Source: an uncultured Bacillota bacterium (GTDB taxonomy: Bacteria > Bacillota > Clostridia > Peptostreptococcales > Anaerovoracaceae). Taken from it: a stretch of 12,731 nucleotides of DNA. A model generated the notes under the pieces. It worked only from the letters and a program-made list of their open reading frames with translations, was not told the origin of the DNA and searched no databases. Position numbers and translations under genes: made by a program. The DNA lies in assembly GCA_947302945.1 (NCBI GenBank), contig CAMYWZ010000009.1, forward strand, positions 1 to 12,731. Reading direction: 5' to 3'. Below, piece by piece: positions 4,865 through 12,731 of this stretch. The stretch's first letter is position 1. Every line of letters begins with the position of its first letter.

Positions 4865-7399
4865 TTACAAGCTGAGCTGTTCGCCCTCTTCGTCCTCTGC
4901 GGGCTTTGCCGCCTTCTTAGCCGGTTTTTTGGGCGCGGGTTTTTGCGGGACTTCGTCCTCTTCGGGGATGGTGTCCCTGGGGGCTCTTGCCATGGTGACG
5001 ATCTCGGCTTCGCCGTCCACCTTCATGATGCGGACGCCCTGGGTGGATCTTCCGAGCTCACTGACTTCGCCGGCGCTGATCCTGATGATGATGCCGTCGG
5101 AGTTGATGAGGAAGACTTCGTCGTCCGGGACTACCGAGATGGCGCCGATCAGGACGCCTGTCTTGTCGAACTTGGTCTTGTCGTAGGTGAGCAGGCCCTT
5201 GCCGCCGCGCGACTGCATCTTGTATTCCTTTACCGGGGTGCGCTTTCCGTAGCCGTTCTTGGAGACGACCAGCAGGGTTTCGCCCTTGACGGCAAGCTCC
5301 ATGGAGACTACCTCGTCCCCCTTGGACAGGTCTATTGCCCTGACGCCGCTTGCGTTGCGGCCCATCGGACGGACCTCCTCTTCGGTGAAGCATATGCACT
5401 TGCCGAGCTTGGTGATGAGGATTATGTTGCTGTTGCCTGTGGTCTCGGCAATGCCGACCAGCTCGTCGTCCTCCTTGAGCTTGATGGCGATGAGGCCGGT
5501 CCTGCGGTTGGTGATGTACTCGGAGACCGGTGTTTTCTTGATTATGCCGTTCTTCGTGACTGCAACCAGGAACCGGTTGCTGTCTATATCGCTGACCGCC
5601 ATGACAGACGCGATGCGCTCGTGCTGCATCATGTTCAGGAAGTTGACTATGGGTATGCCCTTGCCGGTGCGGGCGCCTTCGGGGATCTCGTAGGCCTTGA
5701 TCATAAACGCGCGGCCCAGCGAGCTGAAGAATATGAGGTAGTCGTGCGTGGAGCAGCTGACCAGGTGGCGTACGAAGTCGTTCTCCCTTGTGGCAAGGCC
5801 GGTAACGCCCTTCCCTCCGCGCCTCTGCGTGCGGTAGGTGTCCGCCGTGACTCTCTTGATGTAGCCGAGGTGCGTTACGGTGACGACTATGTCCTCCTCC
5901 TGGATGAGTTCGGCTTCGTCGATCTCCTCTTCGTCCGCGATTATTTCGGTGCGGCGAGCGTCGCCCCACTTGTCCCTAATCTCCTTAAGTTCGCTTGCGA
6001 CTACGCCCATGAGCTTCTTCTCGTCGGCAAGGAGGCTCTTGTAGTAGGCGATCTTCTTCTTAAGGTCCGCGTACTCCGCCTCGATCTGGTCCCTTTCAAG
6101 GCCCTGCAGGCGCTTGAGCTGCATTTCGAGTATGGCCTGAGCCTGGCGCTCTGAAAGCCCGAATTTGCGCATCAGCTGCTCTTTGGCGTCGTCGTAGGAT
6201 TCGCGTATGGTCCTGATTATGGCGTCGATGTTGTCGAGAGCAATGATGTAGCCTTCGAGGATGTGGGCTCTGGCCTCGGCTTTGGCAAGGTCGAACCTGG
6301 TGCGCCTGGTGAGGACTTCCTTCTGGTGCTTGATGTACTCCTCGAGTATCTCCTTAAGGTTAAGAAGCCTGGGGCGGCCGTCCACAAGAGCTATCATGAT
6401 GATGCTGAAATTGGTCTCAAGCTCCGTGTGCTTATACAGCCTGTTGAGCATGACCTGCGGGTTGACGTCCTTTTTGAGGTCTATGACGATGCGGACTTCG
6501 CCCTTGGAGGACTCGTCGCGTATGTCTTTGATGCCTTCGAGCTTTTTGTCTTTGACAAGGTCTGCCATCTTGGAGATCATGACGGCCTTGTTGACGCCGT
6601 AGGGGACCTCCGTAACGATTATGGACATGGTGCCCCTTGAGCCTTCTTCTATCGTGGCTTTGGAGCGTATCCTGATCTTGCCCTGGCCGGTGGTGTAAGC
6701 CTCGCGGATGGCGGATTTGCCTACTATTATGGCGCCGGTGGGGAAATCCGGACCCTTGATGTACTTCATCAGGTGGTCGATGTCCGTGTCCGGGTCCTCT
6801 ATGAGTTTGCAGGTTGCATCTATGACTTCCTTGAGGTTGTGGGTGGGTATGGACGTGGCCATGCCTACGGCTATGCCGTTCGAGCCGTTGACCAGGAGGT
6901 TGGGGAATCTGGACGGAAGGACCACGGGCTCGGTCTCTTCGCCGTCGTAGTTGGGGACGAAATCGACCGTATCTTTATCGATATCGCGGACCATCTCCAG
7001 GGCGAAGGGGGCCATGCGGGCCTCGGTGTAACGCGAGGCTGCGGCGCCGTCGCCGTCCATGGAGCCGAAGTTGCCGTGGCCGTCGACCAGGGGGCTTCTC
7101 ATGTTCCAGGGCTGCGCGAGCCTTACCATGGCGTCGTAGATGGAAGCGTCGCCGTGGGGGTGGTACTTACCCATTACTTCGCCGACTATCCTTGCGGACT
7201 TCTTGTGCGGCTTATCCGGGGTGATGCCGAGGGCATCCATGCCGTAGAGTATCCTTCTGTGGACAGGCTTGAGACCGGCCCTTACGTCAGGAAGCGCGCG
7301 CGCTACTATGACAGACATGGAGTAGTCTATGTAAGACTTCTTCATCTCGTCGTAGATCTCGTGCTGCACCATTTTGTGATCGTGAAATAGATCTGCCAT
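4865..7399 (-). CDS. gyrA: DNA gyrase subunit A
   Basis: This is the breakage-reunion subunit of the A2B2 gyrase that introduces negative supercoils. At 844 residues it has normal length. The N-terminal winged-helix/tower region carries the catalytic Y124 (AASRYTEARM), the quinolone pocket (GEVMGKYHPHGDASIYD, about 73-89), and a coiled-coil region around 355-480. The C-terminal beta-pinwheel contains the GyrA box QRRGGKG at 525-531, needed for wrapping in the family, plus a related QSRGGKG further on. The last 35 or so residues are a lysine/proline-rich then acidic tail. At the position of E. coli S83 it has Ala (A85), while the D87 equivalent (D89) is kept. The start at 7399 has AAGGAG upstream, overlapping the gyrB stop (12-nt gap), so the two are an operon. 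GC-rich codons are used throughout. Confidence 0.98.
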   Translation of the reverse strand: MADLFHDHKMVQHEIYDEMKKSYIDYSMSVIVARALPDVRAGLKPVHRRILYGMDALGITPDKPHKKSARIVGEVMGKYHPHGDASIYDAMVRLAQPWNMRSPLVDGHGNFGSMDGDGAAASRYTEARMAPFALEMVRDIDKDTVDFVPNYDGEETEPVVLPSRFPNLLVNGSNGIAVGMATSIPTHNLKEVIDATCKLIEDPDTDIDHLMKYIKGPDFPTGAIIVGKSAIREAYTTGQGKIRIRSKATIEEGSRGTMSIIVTEVPYGVNKAVMISKMADLVKDKKLEGIKDIRDESSKGEVRIVIDLKKDVNPQVMLNRLYKHTELETNFSIIMIALVDGRPRLLNLKEILEEYIKHQKEVLTRRTRFDLAKAEARAHILEGYIIALDNIDAIIRTIRESYDDAKEQLMRKFGLSERQAQAILEMQLKRLQGLERDQIEAEYADLKKKIAYYKSLLADEKKLMGVVASELKEIRDKWGDARRTEIIADEEEIDEAELIQEEDIVVTVTHLGYIKRVTADTYRTQRRGGKGVTGLATRENDFVRHLVSCSTHDYLIFFSSLGRAFMIKAYEIPEGARTGKGIPIVNFLNMMQHERIASVMAVSDIDSNRFLVAVTKNGIIKKTPVSEYITNRRTGLIAIKLKEDDELVGIAETTGNSNIILITKLGKCICFTEEEVRPMGRNASGVRAIDLSKGDEVVSMELAVKGETLLVVSKNGYGKRTPVKEYKMQSRGGKGLLTYDKTKFDKTGVLIGAISVVPDDEVFLINSDGIIIRISAGEVSELGRSTQGVRIMKVDGEAEIVTMARAPRDTIPEEDEVPQKPAPKKPAKKAAKPAEDEEGEQLSL

Positions 7400-7411
7400 C
7401 TCTGTATCTCC

Positions 7412-9372
<1,961 letters not shown>

Positions 9373-9399
9373 TTTTCTCTTTGATTCTTAAACTGTAAG

Positions 9400-9428
9400 A
9401 TTATAGCATTTATGGAACGAAAAATCAA
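9400..9428 (-). promoter_or_regulatory. Promoter of gyrBA
   Basis: TTGATT (9428-9423) is followed after 17 bp by a perfect TATAAT (9405-9400) with an upstream TGC, which makes an extended -10. Transcription would start near 9393, giving a leader of about 50 nt that includes the hairpin at 9354-9372. Confidence 0.75.
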
Positions 9429-9429
9429 C

Positions 9430-9515
9430 GATTTAAGCGATTTTTTCGGGCAAAAATCAAAAAAACCCCTTAAAAATTTTTTCTCCTCTTATTTGGGCGA
9501 TTTTTCTCAAAACCA
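9430..9515. other. AT-rich tract beside the DnaA-box cluster; candidate unwinding element
   Basis: This stretch is dominated by A and T runs and lies between the gyrB promoter and the first DnaA boxes. Strand opening at an AT-rich element next to DnaA boxes is established for bacterial origins. It could instead occur in the dnaA-dnaN gap, as in B. subtilis, and sequence reading alone does not decide. Confidence 0.4.
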
Positions 9516-9527
9516 CAAGATGTATTG

Positions 9528-9624
9528 CATGTGCAAAAAGTGGAATACATTATCCACAGGCTGTGGAAAACATGTGCAAACCTTAATTTTTTCGCTTTTG
9601 GTTTTGGGATATTCCTGTGGAAAA
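9528..9624. other. oriC: oriC, DnaA-box cluster upstream of dnaA
   Basis: Five 9-mers match or nearly match the DnaA box TTATNCACA. They are a perfect TTATCCACA on the plus strand (9550-9558), and on the minus strand TTTTGCACA (9538-9530), TTTTCCACA (9570-9562), GTTTGCACA (9581-9573) and TTTTCCACA (9624-9616). The perfect box faces the next one across 3 bp, forming the palindrome CCACAGGCTGTGG. Longer direct repeats are catgtgcaaa (9528-9537, 9571-9580) and ctgtggaaaac (9561-9571, 9615-9625). The setting between divergent gyrB and dnaA supports an origin. Confidence 0.85.
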
Positions 9625-9631
9625 CTTTTTT

Positions 9632-9640
9632 TGTTATAAT
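9632..9640 (+). promoter_or_regulatory. dnaA promoter P1 (extended -10)
   Basis: TGT-TATAAT is a perfect extended -10 box; no good -35 is seen. A DnaA-box-like site (9616-9624) sits in the spacer/-35 region, consistent with autorepression by DnaA, which is known in other bacteria. The leader would be about 125 nt and include the hairpin at 9670-9703. Confidence 0.6.
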
Positions 9641-9669
9641 ATCAGCGTACACAAAATATACGTCCAAAG

Positions 9670-9703
9670 GAGCTCGCGTTTTTTACTTTTTTAACGTGAG
9701 CTC
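9670..9703 (+). promoter_or_regulatory. Inverted repeat in the dnaA upstream leader
   Basis: GAGCTCGCGTT (9670-9680) pairs with AACGTGAGCTC (9693-9703) over 11 bp with one mismatch (G-U in RNA) around a T-rich 12-nt loop. It lies between the two dnaA promoters. It is not followed by a T-run. Its left arm follows an AAAGG that resembles a ribosome binding site, but no credible reading frame follows. It could be a protein-binding operator or an RNA hairpin. Confidence 0.45.
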
Positions 9704-9723
9704 GGCATATTTAAGGCGGTTTT

Positions 9724-9732
9724 TGGTATAAT
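9724..9732 (+). promoter_or_regulatory. dnaA promoter P2 (extended -10)
   Basis: TGG-TATAAT is a second extended -10 box with no good -35, about 40 bp before the start codon. Its transcript would have a leader of about 33 nt carrying only the ribosome binding site AAAGGAA (9756-9762). Confidence 0.5.
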
Positions 9733-9771
9733 TAAAGAACGCAAAATCTACTGTCAAAGGAATCATTATAG

Positions 9772-11106
9772 ATGACCCGCAAAGAACTCAAAGACTGCTG
9801 GGACAAGGTCCTCGTCCTGATGAAAGACCGTGTCGACCAGCTTGTTATAAACGCGTTTTTATCGCCGCTGACTCCCTTCAAACTCAGCGAAAAGGAGCAG
9901 AAACTCTATTTGTATGCTCCCAAGGAGTCCAGCTACGCCTTCTATCAGAACAGCGTCAAAAACTACCTCTCCGACCTTACCGAATGCATAAACGTCGTCT
10001 TCGGAAGGCCCTATTCCGTCGAAGTCACGGAAAAGGAAACGGATCAGGAGCCGGAAGATACCTATTTTGCCGAAGACAGCCTCAACCCCAAGTACACCTT
10101 CGAAAGCTTCGTGGACGGCCCCAACAACAGGCTTGCCTACGCTGCTTCGGTCTCGGTCGCCGAAGGTTATGACAGGCGGTACAACCCCCTGTTCCTCTAC
10201 GGCGGCAGCGGTCTCGGCAAGACCCACCTCATGCACGCCATAGGCCACTACGTAAGCCAGAAGCGTTCCCGCAAGAAGTATATTTACGTCTCCGCGGAGA
10301 CCTTCACCGCCGAACTTATAGAAGCCATCAAGAACAAGACCCAGCAGGCCTTCAAGGATAAGTACCGCAAGGTGGACTACCTTCTCTTCGACGACGTCCA
10401 GTTCATAGCCGGCAGCGAAGCTGTAAAAGAGGAGCTTTTCAACACTTTTGAGGCTCTTTACAACGCCAACAAGCAGCTCGTGTTCACGTCCGACCGTCCT
10501 CCCAAGGAGCTCAACGGCATACCCGACAGGCTCATCAGCCGCTTCAACTGGGGGCTTCCGGTGGACATACAGCCTCCCGAGTACGAGACCCGCATGGCCA
10601 TACTTAAAAACAAAGCCATCATGGAAGGCCTCGACATCAGCGACCAGAATTTAGTTGCAGTCATGGACGTCATCGCCCAGAGCGTCGTAAGCAACATCAG
10701 GGAGCTTGAAGGTTCTTTCAACCGCGTCCTGGCCCACTCCACTCTCACAGGAGAAAAGATAAACTTAAGCCTTGCCAAGAAAGTCCTTACGGACGTATTC
10801 AAGACAAGGGATTCCGAGATCAATCCTTCGGACATCAAGAAGGCCGTAGCCTCTTATTACAAGATAAAAGTCTCCGAGATGGAATCTTCGAAGAGAGCCA
10901 GAAGCATTGCTTATCCGCGGCAGATCGCCATCTACATGATCAGAGAGCTCTGCCCGAACTATTCCTTCCCGAAGCTCGGAGAACTGTTCGGAGGAAGGGA
11001 CCACACCACCATACTTTACTGCTATGAAAAGATAAGGGATGAAGTAAAGACCTCGCCCGAACTGAAAGACATCATAGAAAACATAAAGGACACCCTGGAA
11101 GCTTAA
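9772..11106 (+). CDS. dnaA: Chromosomal replication initiator DnaA
   Basis: This AAA+ protein binds DnaA boxes at oriC, opens the duplex and recruits the helicase. Its 444 residues are normal length. Domain I is about 1-80, followed by a short acidic linker (domain II, about 83-105). Domain III has Walker A GGSGLGKTH (144-152), Walker B LLFDD (204-208), sensor-1 region TSDRPP (239-244) and the arginine finger in SRF (256-258). Domain IV is the DNA-binding helix-turn-helix with the signature GRDHTTIL (408-415). The ATG at 9772 has AAAGGAA 9 nt upstream. DnaA-box clusters lie on both sides of the gene, and its own promoter region carries DnaA sites. Domains and motifs are intact. Confidence 0.98.
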   Translation: MTRKELKDCWDKVLVLMKDRVDQLVINAFLSPLTPFKLSEKEQKLYLYAPKESSYAFYQNSVKNYLSDLTECINVVFGRPYSVEVTEKETDQEPEDTYFAEDSLNPKYTFESFVDGPNNRLAYAASVSVAEGYDRRYNPLFLYGGSGLGKTHLMHAIGHYVSQKRSRKKYIYVSAETFTAELIEAIKNKTQQAFKDKYRKVDYLLFDDVQFIAGSEAVKEELFNTFEALYNANKQLVFTSDRPPKELNGIPDRLISRFNWGLPVDIQPPEYETRMAILKNKAIMEGLDISDQNLVAVMDVIAQSVVSNIRELEGSFNRVLAHSTLTGEKINLSLAKKVLTDVFKTRDSEINPSDIKKAVASYYKIKVSEMESSKRARSIAYPRQIAIYMIRELCPNYSFPKLGELFGGRDHTTILYCYEKIRDEVKTSPELKDIIENIKDTLEA

Positions 11107-11108
11107 AA

Positions 11109-11211
11109 TTTTACACACCCTGTTGAAAAGAATATACAGTTTTTCCACAGGTTTTTAAACCCGAAAACGCTTGAAAAATCAAGGCATTCAGGACTTATCA
11201 ACTTTTCAACC
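11109..11211. other. oriC: oriC, second DnaA-box cluster between dnaA and dnaN
   Basis: The dnaA-dnaN gap (11107-11263) holds DnaA-box-like 9-mers: TTTTACACA (11109-11117), TTTTCAACA on the minus strand (11129-11121), TTTTCCACA (11141-11149), TTATCAACT (11195-11203) and TTTTCAACC (11203-11211). All deviate from the consensus, so the cluster is weaker than the one upstream of dnaA. A split origin flanking dnaA is known in B. subtilis, where duplex opening happens on the dnaN side. Confidence 0.6.
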
Positions 11212-11263
11212 GACCAACAGCAGCAACCACAGCAAAAAGTAATTATAAAGAAAGGCGCCGGAA

Positions 11264-12370
11264 ATGAAATTCACATGCACTCAGATAGCTCTTGCAAAAG
11301 CGATAAACACTGTTTCCAGAGCGGTTTCAGTAAGAACTACAATTCCTATCCTTAAAGGAATACTCATGAGCGTAAAAGACGGAAGGCTCACTCTTTCCGC
11401 TTCCGATCTGGACCTCAGAATTGAAACAAGCATAGACGTTCAGGCCTCCGGCGAAGGAAGCACAGTTGTTTCCGCAAAACTTTTCTCGGAGATCATAAGA
11501 AAGCTTCCGAATTCTCTCGTAACTGTAGAGCAGGCTGAAGGAAAGCTCAATATAAAGTGCCTTGGATCAGATTTTTCGATAGTAACACTTCCTGCAGACG
11601 AGTTTCCTGTAATAGGCGGTGTGGATTCCAAGAATTTCATAGACCTTAAGAAAGAAGACTTTTCCGACCTCATCAAGAAGACTGTATTTGCTGCAAGCAT
11701 AGACGAAAAGAAAGGCATACTTACAGGCTGCCTCATCAATTTTGCACCTGACAGCATAGAAATGGTTGCTCTTGACGGCTTCAGGATGGCTATAGCCAAC
11801 AAGAACGTCCAGACAGGAAACGACAGAAGGATAATAGTTCCCGCAAGGATACTTTCAGAGCTCAGCAAGATCATAGCAGACGACGAAGGTTCCGATTCCG
11901 TCTCTCTGGTCATAGAAGAAAAGAAGCTCGAGGTGCTTACGGAAGATACAAGAGTAGTCGCAAGGCTTCTTGAAGGAGATTTCATCAAGTATTCGGAGAT
12001 AATACCTTCCAGCTATAAGACAAAAGTCATAATAGGAAGAGAAGATATGCTCAGCAGCATAGAAAGAGCATCGCTTCTCGCAAAAGAGGGAAAGAATAAC
12101 CTCATAAAGCTTCAGATAAAGGCCGGAAGTGTTGATATAAGCTCAAGATCCGAAGAAGGAAACGTAAATGAGCACATAGGAGCAGACGTTTCCGGAGAAG
12201 ACCTTGTTATAGGATTCAATTCGAAGTATCTTCTCGATGTTCTCAAATCGGTCGAGGACGAGGAAGTCGCTTTCGAGCTGGGAACAAGCGTCAGTTCCTG
12301 CCTCATTAAACCGGTCGAAGGAAAAGATTACACCTATCTTGTGCTTCCTGTAAGGATAACGGTTTCGTAA
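11264..12370 (+). CDS. dnaN: DNA polymerase III beta subunit (sliding clamp)
   Basis: This protein forms the homodimeric ring that tethers DNA polymerase III and many repair proteins to DNA. Its 368 residues are the normal length for three clamp domains. Recognised parts are the N-terminal MKFTCTQIALAKAINTVSRA with TIPILKGIL, SASDLDLRIE in domain I, LPADEFPVI, TGCLINF...VALDGFRMA in domain II, and the C-terminal YLVLPVRI that ends the last strand near the peptide-binding pocket. The start is preceded by GAAAGG about 8 nt upstream. No convincing own promoter is seen in the 157-bp gap after dnaA. Codon use is clearly different from gyrBA and fba: Ile ATA and Arg AGA/AGG are frequent and GC is lower. 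Confidence 0.97.
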   Translation: MKFTCTQIALAKAINTVSRAVSVRTTIPILKGILMSVKDGRLTLSASDLDLRIETSIDVQASGEGSTVVSAKLFSEIIRKLPNSLVTVEQAEGKLNIKCLGSDFSIVTLPADEFPVIGGVDSKNFIDLKKEDFSDLIKKTVFAASIDEKKGILTGCLINFAPDSIEMVALDGFRMAIANKNVQTGNDRRIIVPARILSELSKIIADDEGSDSVSLVIEEKKLEVLTEDTRVVARLLEGDFIKYSEIIPSSYKTKVIIGREDMLSSIERASLLAKEGKNNLIKLQIKAGSVDISSRSEEGNVNEHIGADVSGEDLVIGFNSKYLLDVLKSVEDEEVAFELGTSVSSCLIKPVEGKDYTYLVLPVRITVS

Positions 12371-12731
12371 ATGTATTTTAAAAGTCTGGAAATAAAAAAT
12401 TTCAGAAATTACAGAGAACAGAAGGTTGAGTTTGACCCAAAGCTCAACCTTATTTTAGGTGACAACGCCCAGGGAAAGACCAATCTTCTCGAGTCTTTGT
12501 TCATAATGGGTCTCGGAAAGTCCTTCAAGACCAATAACGACAAAGAAATGATAAGATACGGCTGCGATTTTTCAAAAGTATCAGCAGTCGTCGTGAATAA
12601 AGACGAAGAAGAGACCACGATAGAGATCGTATACAACGAAAACGGAAAGATCATAAAAGTAGACGGTGTAAAACTCTTAAGAAACGCAGACCTTCTTGAA
12701 AACGTATACGTAGTGGTTTTCTCTCCGGAGG
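12371..12731 (+). CDS. recF: DNA recombination/repair protein RecF, N-terminal part
   Basis: 120 complete codons are visible and the gene runs off the right edge (full family length is about 360). RecF is an SMC-like ATPase that helps load RecA at gaps through RecFOR. The opening MYFKSLEIKNFRNY and the Walker A region GDNAQGKTN with LLESLF are typical, as is VVVFSPE at the edge. The ATG directly abuts the dnaN stop (TAAATG, zero spacing), and the only Shine-Dalgarno-like AAGGA is inside the end of dnaN, so translation is probably coupled. The S4-domain gene (yaaA/rlbA) often found between dnaN and recF in Bacilli is absent. Confidence 0.95.
   Translation, partial: MYFKSLEIKNFRNYREQKVEFDPKLNLILGDNAQGKTNLLESLFIMGLGKSFKTNNDKEMIRYGCDFSKVSAVVVNKDEEETTIEIVYNENGKIIKVDGVKLLRNADLLENVYVVVFSPE

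Noticed and set aside
4943..6154. 403-codon open frame on the plus strand opposite gyrA, and other long frames opposite gyrA, gyrB and fba
   Set aside because: They are antisense shadows of conserved, GC-rich genes. Their translations are low-complexity and rich in Val, Asp, Gly and Leu, show no recognised domain, and have no supporting ribosome binding site context.
9412..9731. Short frames over the origin region on both strands
   Set aside because: They cover the DnaA boxes and AT-rich tract. Their translations are dominated by Phe, Lys and Asn from A/T runs, and the start sites lack ribosome binding sites.
11244..11249. TATAAA as a -10 box for dnaN
   Set aside because: The start point would fall within the dnaN ribosome binding site, and no -35 is visible. 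Read-through from dnaA is more likely.

Overview
The window is a bacterial chromosomal replication-origin region, most likely from a Firmicute (Bacillota) of the Clostridia type. The evidence is the dnaA-dnaN-recF order, DnaA boxes of the TTATCCACA type in the regions flanking dnaA, AGGAGG-type ribosome binding sites, a Firmicutes-style 296-residue class I fructose-bisphosphate aldolase and a DUF4428-type zinc-ribbon protein. I cannot fix the genus from sequence alone.

Layout. All genes point away from the origin at about 9.4-9.8 kb. Left of it, every gene is on the minus strand. In transcription order these are gyrB-gyrA (operon), then fba plus a DUF4428-like gene (operon), then tRNA-Pro(CGG), a Phd/Doc-type antitoxin-toxin pair, an XRE-family regulator with a membrane domain, and an SDR oxidoreductase cut by the left edge. 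Right of the origin, on the plus strand, are dnaA, dnaN and the first 120 codons of recF. Transcription is therefore co-directional with replication in both arms. Unlike the common dnaA-dnaN-recF-gyrB-gyrA order, gyrBA lies on the other side of the origin and diverges from dnaA.

Origin. DnaA-box-like 9-mers cluster both upstream of dnaA (9528-9624) and between dnaA and dnaN (11109-11211). This resembles the bipartite origin known from Bacillus subtilis. An AT-rich tract (about 9430-9515) lies beside the first cluster.

Accessory segment. Between about 950 and 3010 lie the tRNA-Pro gene and two loci. Each locus ends in a copy of a 47-bp repeat whose outer 11 bp equal the 3' end of the tRNA, including its encoded CCA. 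In all three places the tRNA end is followed at once by an intrinsic terminator. This looks like a small, integrase-less island built stepwise at a tRNA 3' end, carrying a toxin-antitoxin module and a membrane-anchored regulator. It is the most unusual structure in the window.

Regulatory sites that can be read include good promoters for tRNA-Pro (overlapping the terminator of the preceding gene), gyrB, fba and the SDR gene, two extended -10 promoters for dnaA, and five intrinsic terminators.
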